The notes under the pieces were generated by a model. That model ran no database searches, was not told where the DNA came from, and was given only the letters and a program-made list of their open reading frames with translations. Below are positions 36,005-44,497 of a DNA stretch of 64,000 nucleotides, in pieces. The stretch covers positions 16,331 to 80,330 of IMG/VR virus record IMGVR_UViG_3300025695_000006, one strand, 5' to 3'. Source of the DNA: a virus. The position numbers and the translations under genes are program-made. Position 1 is the stretch's first letter. Each line of letters opens with the position of its first letter.

Positions 36005-36589
36005 ATGGAAAATCATTTAGATAATATAAACATAAACGAACTTCTTAGTGAGGATGTTAAGAAAGACTTAGAAAGTGTGTTAGGTCAAACACAAGATTTA
36101 ATGGGTGACTGGGATTACGACCAAGAAACCATGAGTATAAAATTAAAAGTATCATTTATAAATAAATCTGACAACCCTGACCCATCATACGAAAAACACG
36201 GCGACAGTGGTTTTGATATTAGAGCCAATATAGATGAACCGATCGAACTAAAACCAGGTAATAGAACATTAATAAAAACTGGTTTATATTTTCAGATACC
36301 GTTAGGTTATGAATTACAGGTTAGGTCTAGAAGTGGTTTAGCCCTTAAAAACGGTGTGATGGTATTAAATAGTCCTGGTACAGTAGACTCTGGTTACAGA
36401 GGCGAAGTAGGGGTTATACTTTATAATACAGATAATTCAGAATCATTTGCCGTAAATAATGGTGATAGAATAGCCCAAGGAGTTATAGCCGCCGTACAAA
36501 CAATGGATAGGACTAAACTTATAAAAAAAGATAAACTATCTTCATCAGAAAGAGGTGAAGGCGGGTTTGGTTCAACAGGAGTTAAATAA
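36005..36589 (+). CDS. dut: dUTPase
   Basis: 194 residues with all five trimeric dUTPase motifs: 1 HGDSGFDIRA, 2 RSRSGLALKNG, 3 GTVDSGYRGEVGVIL, 4 NGDRIAQGVI, 5 RGEGGFGSTG. It hydrolyses dUTP to dUMP to keep uracil out of DNA and feed thymidylate synthesis. An N-terminal extension of ~50 residues precedes the core, which is longer than the ~145-residue norm. It is embedded in the sugar cluster. Confidence 0.93.
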   Translation: MENHLDNININELLSEDVKKDLESVLGQTQDLMGDWDYDQETMSIKLKVSFINKSDNPDPSYEKHGDSGFDIRANIDEPIELKPGNRTLIKTGLYFQIPLGYELQVRSRSGLALKNGVMVLNSPGTVDSGYRGEVGVILYNTDNSESFAVNNGDRIAQGVIAAVQTMDRTKLIKKDKLSSSERGEGGFGSTGVK

Positions 36590-36593
36590 TGTT

Positions 36594-36896
36594 ATGGAAG
36601 AATTTAAAGAACAAATAAAGGCTTACAAAACTATCACACCAGATGTACTAGATAGAGTCGAGTACAAAACAGTTTGGTCTGGTAAAAGGATAGAGGTCGG
36701 AGATAAAGTATTGTACGCATTTGTTTATCCACCAGGATCGGACGAGTATAAGTTAGCCACTTTCCTCCAAAGAGAGCTAAATGAGGTTAGTTTAAAATTT
36801 AGTTTCATACAGATGTTTAATGGGATCATACCTGTATTAAAATTTAAAGACGATGATACGGTACGAGAATTAATAGAAGAAAAAGATGAAGACTAA
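36594..36896 (+). CDS. unknown small protein after dUTPase
   Basis: 100 residues from an ATG at 36594, 4 nt after the dUTPase stop. A GTG at 36555 would extend it 13 codons into dUTPase, which is less likely. Mixed alpha/beta with KTVWSGKRIEVGDKVLYAFVYPP in the centre; not recognised. It overlaps the following glycosyltransferase gene by 11 nt, so it is in the operon. Confidence 0.5.
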   Translation: MEEFKEQIKAYKTITPDVLDRVEYKTVWSGKRIEVGDKVLYAFVYPPGSDEYKLATFLQRELNEVSLKFSFIQMFNGIIPVLKFKDDDTVRELIEEKDED

Positions 36897-38325
36897 CATT
36901 AAGATCAGTGTCGTTTTCTCAACCAGAGCTATAGACGATTCATTTGTTGAACACGTAAAAAAAACATGTCTACATAAAGGTGTTGAAGTATTACCGTACC
37001 TAAATAACGGAGAATACTCATTAACTGAAATATACAACAAAGGGTTAAAAGAAGCGTCTAGTGATATAGTGGTTTTTTGTCATGATGATATAATTTTTGA
37101 AACAAAAAATTGGGGTAATAAGTTAATAAAACATTTTGATAAAAATGAAGAATATTCCATACTAGGTGTTGCTGGCACGAATCACATGATCAGTGGTATG
37201 TGGTGGGAGATAAGGAACGCTATGCACGGAACCGTTAAACACACCGACGGTAATAAAGTATGGGAGAATAAATTCTCTAAAAGTTACGGTAATGAACTAA
37301 AAGAGATGGTTGTTCTGGATGGTTTATTTTTAGCGGTAGATAGGACTAGGTTAATAAGTAAATTCGATGAATCGTATAAAGGGTTCCATTTCTATGACAT
37401 ATCATTTTGTTTTGATAATCATATAAATGGGGCTAAAATAGGTTTAATGTCTAATATTAAATTGATACATAAATCGGTTGGTGGTACTAACAAACAATGG
37501 GAGGAGAATAAATTAATCTTTGAGACCAGAAATTCTAAAAACATACCAATAAACCTAAATAAAAACACCTCACATATAGTATTCGATAAATCATTACCAA
37601 AAGTAGACTTACACGTACTATGTTGGAACGAAGAAAAGATAATCCCTTCATTTTTAAAACACTACGAAAACTGGGTTGATAGAATCATAGTTTACGATAA
37701 CAAATCTAATGACAATAGTGTTAAGATATTAACTGAACACCCTAAAGTAACTATCATTAGTTACGATACTGGTGGTGAAATACGCGACGATGCCTACCTA
37801 CAGATAAAAAATAATTTATGGAAAAATTCGATAGGTAGAGCGGACATTGTAATAGTTTGTGATATGGACGAGTTTCTATATACCGAAAACATAGGAACTT
37901 TAATACGAAACTTTAACGATAGTAGTGCTACTATAATAAAACCAGTGGGTTATGATATGATAATAGAGGATTTCGACATCACTAAAAGTGTTGATTTATT
38001 AAGTGACGTTAAATACGGTATAAGACACAATCATTTTGACAAACTATGTATGTTCAAGCCAAGTGAGATAAAGGAGATTAATTATAATTTCGGCTGTCAT
38101 GTCGCTAACCCCTCTGGTAATGTAAAGTATTTCGATGGTGATGTTAAACTATTACATTATAAAAAAATAGGGTTAAAATACTTTCTAGATAAAATGGGTA
38201 GTTACCATAAAAGGTTAAGTAAGTTTAACAGGGATAGATCCCTGGGTTACCAATACGATTTCGATAGAGAGAAACATATCACAGACTTCACTAAAGATTC
38301 TCATAAAAGTAAAAAAGTTATATGA
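36886..38325 (+). CDS. bidomain GT2-type glycosyltransferase
   Basis: 479 residues, two glycosyltransferase-A-like halves. Residues about 1-220 resemble the Glyco_tranf_2_5 type: ISVVFSTRAIDD, IVVFCHDDIIFE as DxD-like, and GLFLAVDRTRL. Residues about 240-479 resemble GT2_4: DLHVLCWNEEKIIPSFLKHY, then WVDRIIVYDNKSNDNSV, and VIVCDMDEFLY as DxD-like. Bidomain enzymes of this kind can add two different sugars or a sugar plus a branch. It overlaps both neighbours by a few bases. Confidence 0.75.
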   Translation: MKTNIKISVVFSTRAIDDSFVEHVKKTCLHKGVEVLPYLNNGEYSLTEIYNKGLKEASSDIVVFCHDDIIFETKNWGNKLIKHFDKNEEYSILGVAGTNHMISGMWWEIRNAMHGTVKHTDGNKVWENKFSKSYGNELKEMVVLDGLFLAVDRTRLISKFDESYKGFHFYDISFCFDNHINGAKIGLMSNIKLIHKSVGGTNKQWEENKLIFETRNSKNIPINLNKNTSHIVFDKSLPKVDLHVLCWNEEKIIPSFLKHYENWVDRIIVYDNKSNDNSVKILTEHPKVTIISYDTGGEIRDDAYLQIKNNLWKNSIGRADIVIVCDMDEFLYTENIGTLIRNFNDSSATIIKPVGYDMIIEDFDITKSVDLLSDVKYGIRHNHFDKLCMFKPSEIKEINYNFGCHVANPSGNVKYFDGDVKLLHYKKIGLKYFLDKMGSYHKRLSKFNRDRSLGYQYDFDREKHITDFTKDSHKSKKVI

Positions 38326-38855
38326 AAGAAGTTTTATTGATAGGTAATGGTCCGTCTTGTTTAGATAAAGAATTGGGTGAACTAATAGACTCTCATGAAA
38401 CAGTTATTAGGTTCAATGACTTCGAGACAAAAGGTTACGAAAAACACGTTGGTACCAAAACAGACGTATGGGTCAAGACTAAAATGTCATCTAAACATAT
38501 AACCAAAAACTTCAAAAGTAAATTCTACGTTTACCCAAACATCATAAGATGTACCGAAGAAGAGAAGAAGATTTTAGTTAATGATGGGTTTAATGTGATC
38601 CCTGTAAAATTCTACAACAAGGTAAATAAATTGTTAGACGCTGGTAACCTATGGGCCACTACTGGATTAGTGATGATATACTATTTTATAGAAAAAGGTT
38701 ATAATGTCAAAATACATGGTTTTGATTTCTTTGAGAATGGAGTTCATTACTATAAAGACGATAATAAAATGATAGGTCATAGACCAGACTTAGAAAAGGC
38801 TTTGGTCAACAATCTCATTAATAAAGGTGAAGTTAAATTATTATATAATGGATAA
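38322..38855 (+). CDS. GT29 sialyltransferase-like protein, short
   Basis: 177 residues: VLLIGNGPSCLDKELGELID, then VIRFNDFETKGYEKHVGTKTDVW, then ATTGLVMIYYFIEKGYNVKIHGFDFFENG. These are the L-, S- and III-type motifs of the GT29 fold (PF00777), the family of animal-type sialyltransferases that move sialic acid from CMP-sialate to glycans. Directly followed by a CMP-sialate synthetase-like gene, with a 4-nt overlap upstream. A CMP-nonulosonate transferase role is therefore favoured. Confidence 0.75.
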   Translation: MKEVLLIGNGPSCLDKELGELIDSHETVIRFNDFETKGYEKHVGTKTDVWVKTKMSSKHITKNFKSKFYVYPNIIRCTEEEKKILVNDGFNVIPVKFYNKVNKLLDAGNLWATTGLVMIYYFIEKGYNVKIHGFDFFENGVHYYKDDNKMIGHRPDLEKALVNNLINKGEVKLLYNG

Positions 38856-39498
38856 ACTTAAAATATTAATACCAGCCAGAAGAAACTCAAAAGGCTTACC
38901 TTTTAAAAATAGGTTACTTTTTAACGAAACAGTTGATAGTATACCTAAAAAATACCACAAATACATAATTGTATCAACAGATGATGAAGTATTGATCGAA
39001 AAATGTGAATTAATGGGTTTAAAAGTTTCTATTAGACCAGATGAGTTAGCCATTGACACAACCAGCACAAAAGAAGTCATTGAATACCTAGTTAAAAACG
39101 GTGATTTAAATTACGACGATGTGGTTATAATGCTATACCTAACTTACCCAGAAAGAACTTTTAAAGAGGTTAAAAATGTCTATAAATTATTTTTAGATAA
39201 TAAAGAAAAAAGTTTGTTGTGTAAAAAGGATTTTAAAGGTGTACACCCATATTTATATATGTTAAACGCAGGTAACAACAAAGGTAGACAGTTAGTTAAA
39301 CATAATCTATACAGGAGACAAGACTACCCAGAAATATTTGAAATATCTCATTACATATCTATATTTAAGGTTAGTGAATTAGGTAAACTAAACAATAATT
39401 TATATAATGATGATACATATTTCTTTAAAATATACGATGTTATAGACGTTGACACTAAAAAAGATTTTGATGGGTTACTTCGCAAAGAAAAAAAATAA
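38848..39498 (+). CDS. neuA: CMP-nonulosonate (sialic acid) synthetase-like, NeuA-type
   Basis: 216 residues from the ATG at 38848; a GTG at 38827 would add 7 codons. Cytidylyltransferase pattern (PF02348): N-terminal ILIPARRNSKGLPFKN (the NeuA IPARGGSKGI-type loop), IIVSTDDEVLI, then RPDELAIDTTSTKEVIEYL, then LYLTYPERTF where NeuA has a QPTSPLR-like segment. It activates sialic/nonulosonic acid with CTP. It lies between two GT29-like genes, 2.4 kb before NeuB. Substrate could be Neu5Ac, KDN, legionaminic, pseudaminic or Kdo. Confidence 0.75.
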   Translation: MDKLKILIPARRNSKGLPFKNRLLFNETVDSIPKKYHKYIIVSTDDEVLIEKCELMGLKVSIRPDELAIDTTSTKEVIEYLVKNGDLNYDDVVIMLYLTYPERTFKEVKNVYKLFLDNKEKSLLCKKDFKGVHPYLYMLNAGNNKGRQLVKHNLYRRQDYPEIFEISHYISIFKVSELGKLNNNLYNDDTYFFKIYDVIDVDTKKDFDGLLRKEKK

Positions 39499-40453
39499 GG
39501 GTAAATCAATAGTTACTAAGAGTAACCAGAAACAAAGAATTAAAATTAATTCTCAGGTCGATGAGGTCTTAGAAAACGTGGTTGAAATAGTAACAGCTAA
39601 CAACCCTAAAAAAGGTCTTAAAGTGAATAAAACTAAAAATGTTGACTTAAAGAAAGGGGTTGTAAAAACAGAACAAAAAAATGTTGACTTAAAGAAAGGG
39701 GTTGTAAAAACAGAACAAAAAAATGTTTCTGAACCTACACTCACCACTATTAAAGGAACTAAAACAAAAAACAATGATAAGTCTAATCAAGAATTATATG
39801 ACGAAACCATTGACAGATTATTAAACCAATTTTTAAAAAAACGCTCTTTATTATCTTTAGATAATTTAAAGAGGATGATAAAAAATAAGACTATAATATT
39901 AGTTGCTAACTCATCAGACTTACTTAAAAAAGAAAATGGTGATATTATTGACTCTAATGATATTGTCGTAAGATTCAACTCATTTAAATTAAACGAAGTA
40001 TATACTGGGTCTAAAACTACAATACATGTTAGCGTATACCTACAAGACGAAAATCTAGATAAATACGTACCTATAAGATTTATCATATCAAATAACCTCA
40101 CTAACTGGATCAATAAGGTTAAAGGTTTAAACAAGGTTCATCAGGGGTTAATACTTAAGTATAACCACCATAATGATCATAATAGTATGAAAACAGACGA
40201 ACAACCAAGCACTAGCGGGTATACCATGCTAAAGTTATTATTACACCTAGGTGGGTTTAAAAAGATAGACCTAATAGGATTTAACTTCTATGACGGTGGT
40301 GAAAATAGTTTATTAAGGACAGATAAAGGTTTAGAGTACGAGATATCTAAAGTACATAATTATAAGAAAGAGAAATTAGAAATAATGAGTATGGCTTTTG
40401 AGTATGATAAAAAAAATAATATAATAACTTTTTATGATAGTAACACATACTAA
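39470..40453 (+). CDS. second GT29 sialyltransferase-like protein, with internal repeat
   Basis: 327 residues from the ATG at 39470, which overlaps NeuA by 29 nt; an upstream TTG at 39449 is less likely. N-terminal ~110 residues are Lys-rich, probably disordered, and carry an exact 14-residue tandem repeat (NVDLKKGVVKTEQK twice). The catalytic part from about 135 has TIILVANSSDLLKKENGDII, IVVRFNSFKLNEVYTGSKTT, STSGYTMLKLLLHLGG and IDLIGFNFYDGG. This parallels the short GT29-like protein upstream. It overlaps the next gene by 20 nt. Confidence 0.7.
   Translation: MGYFAKKKNKGKSIVTKSNQKQRIKINSQVDEVLENVVEIVTANNPKKGLKVNKTKNVDLKKGVVKTEQKNVDLKKGVVKTEQKNVSEPTLTTIKGTKTKNNDKSNQELYDETIDRLLNQFLKKRSLLSLDNLKRMIKNKTIILVANSSDLLKKENGDIIDSNDIVVRFNSFKLNEVYTGSKTTIHVSVYLQDENLDKYVPIRFIISNNLTNWINKVKGLNKVHQGLILKYNHHNDHNSMKTDEQPSTSGYTMLKLLLHLGGFKKIDLIGFNFYDGGENSLLRTDKGLEYEISKVHNYKKEKLEIMSMAFEYDKKNNIITFYDSNTY
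39638..39721 (+). repeat. 42-bp exact tandem duplication in GT29-like gene
   Basis: Two back-to-back identical 42-nt copies (39638-39679, 39680-39721) encoding NVDLKKGVVKTEQK, followed by a partial third start. The frame is kept, so the duplication adds 14 residues to the disordered N-terminus. Confidence 0.85.
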
Positions 40454-41285
40454 ACACACCAACATAGCCGAGGCACCAGAAGCTATAAGTGAGGTTATAA
40501 ACAAATATACCGAACATAAATCATATGTTGTTGGTTATTCTTACCCAGGTAAATTAATTATACCTAATTCAGATATAGTACACCAACACAACAAGAAGTT
40601 CTATACTACCAAGAAAAGTATTATACAATACCACAGTGAACCTTTTAGAGTTGAATTAAATGTTGATATACCAAAACTAGTAATAGCCCAATATCATGCC
40701 ACCTTACCCGAATATAGACATTGTAGAGTGGTAAGAAACCCAGTAGATTTATTTGATGTTAAATACATCCCCAAATATCAAAACAAAGTAATTAGAATAG
40801 GATATTCACCATCTTCAACAACACCCTCGTCTAAATGGGCTGATAAGGGTTACAAAGAAACTATACCAATCCTAAATAAAATAAAAAAAATATATAAAGA
40901 TAAAGTGGAGATAGAGGTGATTACTGGGGTGCCACTAGAAGAATGTCTCAAAAGAAAATCTGAGTGTAATATATTTATAGATGAAGTTAAGACCGATTCG
41001 TATCACAGATCAGGCCTCGAATCAATGGCCATGGGTATAACAACCATATGTTCTGTTAGTAAGGAAGTAGAAGAAGTTTTACTAAGGTCGTCAAACGCTA
41101 AAACAAACCCTTTTATTAACACGTATCACCAAAACTTAGAAATAGAATTAATTAATTTAATAGAATCTGGTTTAAATAAAATAATTGATAAAGGTTACGA
41201 AAGTAGATTATGGATGGAGAACCATTGGGACCCAGAAACTATCGCAAATGAATACATTAAAATATACGAAAAATGGCTAGATTAA
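40434..41285 (+). CDS. glycosyltransferase, GT-B fold
   Basis: 283 residues. GT4-like C-terminal half with RIGYSPSSTTPSSKWADKGY (phosphate-binding start), VEIEVITGVPLEECL, and GLESMAMGITTICS, where Glu of the EX7E-like motif binds the nucleotide sugar. N-terminal half is short (about 115 residues), giving a compact enzyme. It overlaps both neighbours (20 nt upstream, 13 nt downstream), indicating one tight operon. Confidence 0.7.
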   Translation: MIVTHTKHTNIAEAPEAISEVINKYTEHKSYVVGYSYPGKLIIPNSDIVHQHNKKFYTTKKSIIQYHSEPFRVELNVDIPKLVIAQYHATLPEYRHCRVVRNPVDLFDVKYIPKYQNKVIRIGYSPSSTTPSSKWADKGYKETIPILNKIKKIYKDKVEIEVITGVPLEECLKRKSECNIFIDEVKTDSYHRSGLESMAMGITTICSVSKEVEEVLLRSSNAKTNPFINTYHQNLEIELINLIESGLNKIIDKGYESRLWMENHWDPETIANEYIKIYEKWLD

Positions 41286-41908
41286 ACATGGAAACAATGA
41301 AAGATGTACTAAATGAAAATTTGGATATATCAAAAATAAAATTAATTTATGACGTAGGGTGTTTAAACGGAGTTGACAGCTTCCTTCTATCAGAATTATT
41401 TGACGCTAAAGTTATAGGGTTCGAAGGTTTACCCAACAATTACAAAAAATTCCTACTAGGTAAAGATACCGAAAAAGTTAGTTTTGAAAATTTCGTAATA
41501 AGAGATTACGATGGGGTAACACATTTTTACGAAAAAGAACAAAATGGTATACATAGTATTTTTGAACAAAATTTATCAAAAACTAAAGAACGGTTAGTTG
41601 AGTTAAAATGTAAAAGGATGGACACGTACATAACAGAAAAATCCTTAGATATACCCGACCTCGTTAAAATAGATGTTGAAGGAGCTACATTAGAAGCCTT
41701 AAAAAGTTTTGGTGGTATTTTAGAGGATATAAAAATACTACAAATTGAAACTGAGGAGGTTGAATATTTCACAGGACAAACTTTAGAACCTAAAGTTATG
41801 GAATACCTTTACAGTAAAGGATTTTTTCCTATATTTAAATCAACAGCAATTAACGTCAAACAGAATGACTATATTATGTTAAATAAAAAATATTATAAAC
41901 AAAAGTAA
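41273..41908 (+). CDS. FkbM-family methyltransferase
   Basis: 211 residues. Class I SAM-binding start IKLIYDVGCLNGVDSFLLSE, VIGFEGLPNNYKKF, and the FkbM signature KIDVEGATLEALKSFGG (about 138-154), then ILQIETE. FkbM enzymes O-methylate sugars or other small molecules. In a glycan locus it probably caps or modifies the sugar chain. It is followed 3 nt later by NeuB. Confidence 0.8.
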   Translation: MARLNMETMKDVLNENLDISKIKLIYDVGCLNGVDSFLLSELFDAKVIGFEGLPNNYKKFLLGKDTEKVSFENFVIRDYDGVTHFYEKEQNGIHSIFEQNLSKTKERLVELKCKRMDTYITEKSLDIPDLVKIDVEGATLEALKSFGGILEDIKILQIETEEVEYFTGQTLEPKVMEYLYSKGFFPIFKSTAINVKQNDYIMLNKKYYKQK

Positions 41909-41911
41909 ATT

Positions 41912-42751
41912 ATGAATAGTAAGACAAAGATTATAGGTGAAATAGGTATCAACCATAACGGGGATATAGCTATAGCAAAACAATTAATATTAGTAGCTAA
42001 AGCTGCTGGTTGTGATTATGTTAAGTTTCAAAAAAGAAACCCAGACATATGTGTTCCAGAGGAACAGAAAGGTAAGATGAGACAAACTCCTTGGGGTGAG
42101 ATAACTTACTTAGAATATAAATGGAAAACTGAGTTCGGTGAAGCTGAGTACGATGAAATAGATAGGTTTTGTAAAGAGATTGGTATTAACTGGTTCGCAT
42201 CCGTTTGGGATAAAACATCTGTAGATTTTATGATGAAGTACGAAAGTGACCTAGGAGTAGCTATGAAAATACCATCGGCGTTGATAACCGATATTGAATT
42301 ATGTGAGTATGCTAGAGAAAAGGCCGATTACTTAATGATATCAACAGGTATGAGTAATGAAGATGAGGTTACTTTATGTATAGATGCGTGTAACCCAGAC
42401 GTTATAATGCACACAAACTCAACATATCCATGTCCAGTAAACGAATTAAATTTAAATTACATAACATGGTTAAAAAACCACTACGCTGAAAAAGAAATAG
42501 GTTATAGCGGACATGAGTACGGGCTAGTAACCACTTTCGCTGCTATACCAATGGGCGTAAAATGGGTAGAACGCCACATAACACTAGACAGGGGTATGTG
42601 GGGATCCGATCATTCAGCTTCAATTGAACCATCTGGTTTATTTAAATTAGTTAAAGGTATTAGAGATATAGAAGAATCATTATCAATACCAGAAGGTCCT
42701 AGAGAATTATTTGGTGGTGAACTATCTAAAATGAAGAGTTTAAGGAAATAA
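41912..42751 (+). CDS. neuB: sialic/nonulosonic acid synthase, NeuB-type, no SAF domain
   Basis: 279 residues covering the TIM-barrel part of NeuB almost end to end: GEIGINHNGDIAIAKQLI, DYVKFQKRNPDI, QTPWGEITYLEYKWK, WFASVWDKTSVDF, MISTGMSNEDEV, EIGYSGHEYGLVTTFAA, then ERHITLDRGMWGSDHSAS. It condenses PEP with ManNAc, mannose-6-phosphate or a related sugar. Classical NeuB is ~340-350 residues with a C-terminal antifreeze-like (SAF) domain; that domain is missing, although catalytic-barrel motifs are intact. In classical NeuB the SAF domain contributes substrate-binding residues, so altered substrate or oligomer form is possible. Confidence 0.9.
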   Translation: MNSKTKIIGEIGINHNGDIAIAKQLILVAKAAGCDYVKFQKRNPDICVPEEQKGKMRQTPWGEITYLEYKWKTEFGEAEYDEIDRFCKEIGINWFASVWDKTSVDFMMKYESDLGVAMKIPSALITDIELCEYAREKADYLMISTGMSNEDEVTLCIDACNPDVIMHTNSTYPCPVNELNLNYITWLKNHYAEKEIGYSGHEYGLVTTFAAIPMGVKWVERHITLDRGMWGSDHSASIEPSGLFKLVKGIRDIEESLSIPEGPRELFGGELSKMKSLRK

Positions 42752-42762
42752 AATTAATTTAT

Positions 42763-43053
42763 ATGTTAATATATGTTGATATAGATAATACTATATTTAA
42801 AACAGGGAGTACCGACTATACAACCAGTACCCCAATGATGGACAGAATCAAAAAGATAAATAAATTATACGACGAAGGGAACACTATTGTTTATTGGACG
42901 GCAAGGGGTTCCGTAACAGGTATAGATCATTCGGAACTAACCAAGAAGCAATTTAAGGAATGGGGAGTCAAACACCATGAATTGAAATTCGGCAAACCTC
43001 CTTACGATATTTTTATCGACGATAAGAATATAAACAGTGAAGATTACTTTTAA
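42763..43053 (+). CDS. small HAD-family phosphatase
   Basis: 96 residues, capless HAD. Motif I is YVDIDNTIF (nucleophile Asp and acid Asp), motif II is YWTARG, motif III Lys is in LKFGKPP, and motif IV is DIFIDDKN. Short for the family but all four motifs are present. It sits 11 nt after NeuB. In Bacteroides thetaiotaomicron a NeuB-like KDN-9-phosphate synthase works with a HAD phosphatase; by analogy this protein could dephosphorylate the NeuB product. That is inference. Confidence 0.75.
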   Translation: MLIYVDIDNTIFKTGSTDYTTSTPMMDRIKKINKLYDEGNTIVYWTARGSVTGIDHSELTKKQFKEWGVKHHELKFGKPPYDIFIDDKNINSEDYF

Positions 43054-43067
43054 TACAAAACATACAT

Positions 43068-43805
43068 ATGGCTAGAAAAGCTAGAAAAAAATTATCATAC
43101 GAAGAACAGCAGGATATCCTAGAATCAATGAGTAATGATCATCAAGGGAACGATTTTTTAAAAAGAATTAAGGTTGATATAAAGTGTAAAACGGTTAACC
43201 AGAAAAAACTAGTTAAAGAAATAAAGGATAAAGAGATGGTTATATGCTCTGGATTACCAGGTACAGGTAAAACTTACTTGTCCTGTGCAGTCGCACTAGA
43301 TTTAATAAAAAATGATGGCAGATATCGAAAAATAGTTATAGTTAAGTCGGTTACAACATTAAAAGATGAAGAGATAGGCTTTTTAAAAGGTACTATGAAA
43401 GAAAAGATGGAACCTTTTATGTACTCTTTTATGCATAACTTCGAAAAGATAGTCGGTAAATATAATACTCAAACCCTTAGAGAAGCGGGTATGATAGAAG
43501 AAATGCCTATAGCGTACATGAGGGGTATAAATATAGATAACTCCATAGTAATCATAGACGAGGCTCAAAATATCTCTATAGATAACATAAGAACCATAAT
43601 GACAAGATTGGGTGAGAACTCTAAAATGATATTTTTAGGTGATGAGAATCAAGTAGACATGAAGAGAAAGGGTCAGAGTTCCTTACACTTTATAATCGAA
43701 AAGTTTTCTGATTTTGAAGAGGTGGGTACTGTCGTACTTACTGACAGTGACGTAGTCAGAAACCCGTTGATTAAAAAAATAGAACAAATATTTAGAGAAA
43801 AATAG
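43068..43805 (+). CDS. phoH: PhoH-like ATPase
   Basis: 245 residues. Walker A CSGLPGTGKTYLS (about 60-72), KSVTTLKDEEIGFLKGTMKEKMEPFM, Walker B VIIDEAQNISIDNIRTIMTRLG and GDENQVDMKRKGQSSL, all characteristic of PhoH. PhoH-like proteins are ATPases with probable RNA-helicase-like roles and are very common in T4-like marine phages. It lies directly after the HAD gene. Confidence 0.9.
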   Translation: MARKARKKLSYEEQQDILESMSNDHQGNDFLKRIKVDIKCKTVNQKKLVKEIKDKEMVICSGLPGTGKTYLSCAVALDLIKNDGRYRKIVIVKSVTTLKDEEIGFLKGTMKEKMEPFMYSFMHNFEKIVGKYNTQTLREAGMIEEMPIAYMRGINIDNSIVIIDEAQNISIDNIRTIMTRLGENSKMIFLGDENQVDMKRKGQSSLHFIIEKFSDFEEVGTVVLTDSDVVRNPLIKKIEQIFREK

Positions 43806-43858
43806 ATGTAGACTTTATTTTATACCAATTATCTACTAATTTTAATAAAAAATAGAAC

Positions 43859-44497
43859 ATGATAATTGGTATAACAATAAACAATATTTTACGTGACCAC
43901 GTATCAAAATTGAAAGACCTTTACGAATTTGAGTTTGAGAAAGAGGTAGAGGGTCCTATAAACCCATTTAAGTTATCAGAACATTTCCCTGATATTGATC
44001 CTGTTATTGAATCACCAGAATTTAAGGATGATGGTAAAGAGATTGAATTCCCTGAAAACGCTAAAGATAACGGGTTTAATTTAGATAAATTCATGTATGA
44101 CGAAGCTTCTTTTGAAATATTCGGCAGAACTGATGAAACGGAACAAGGTATCATTAAAAATATATCAGATTTCTCCAATAAAAACAGGATCAAAATAGTA
44201 TTACTTAATAACGAAAGTCAGAGGTCAAAAGCGGCGACGCTTTTCTTCCTAAGTAAGAATTATTACAATCTAGAACAAGTTATTTTCCCTAAAAAATGGA
44301 AAGACTTCTGGACGCACTGTGACGTAATCGTTACAGACAATCCCAAGCTACTAAAATCTAAACCAAAAGGTAAAATATCGATAAAACATATAAACGATTT
44401 TAATATTGACATTAAATCCGATTATGCTATAATTAACACAAAGGAATTATTTAAACTCCTAAGAAAATTAAAAAAAGAAAATAATGGAAAAAGGTAA
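43859..44497 (+). CDS. unknown; possible degenerate HAD-like protein
   Basis: 212 residues, not firmly recognised. Starts MIIGITINNILRDH, and has KIVLLNNESQRSKAATLFFL and WTHCDVIVTDNPKLLKSKP at places where NT5C/HAD proteins keep motifs II-IV, but the catalytic DxD is absent. It may be an inactive HAD-like scaffold. It overlaps the next gene by 14 nt. Confidence 0.45.
   Translation: MIIGITINNILRDHVSKLKDLYEFEFEKEVEGPINPFKLSEHFPDIDPVIESPEFKDDGKEIEFPENAKDNGFNLDKFMYDEASFEIFGRTDETEQGIIKNISDFSNKNRIKIVLLNNESQRSKAATLFFLSKNYYNLEQVIFPKKWKDFWTHCDVIVTDNPKLLKSKPKGKISIKHINDFNIDIKSDYAIINTKELFKLLRKLKKENNGKR

Noticed and set aside
36555-36593. GTG start extending the 36594 gene into dUTPase
   Set aside because: It overlaps the conserved last dUTPase motif and adds an unremarkable 13 residues; the ATG directly after the dUTPase stop is better placed.
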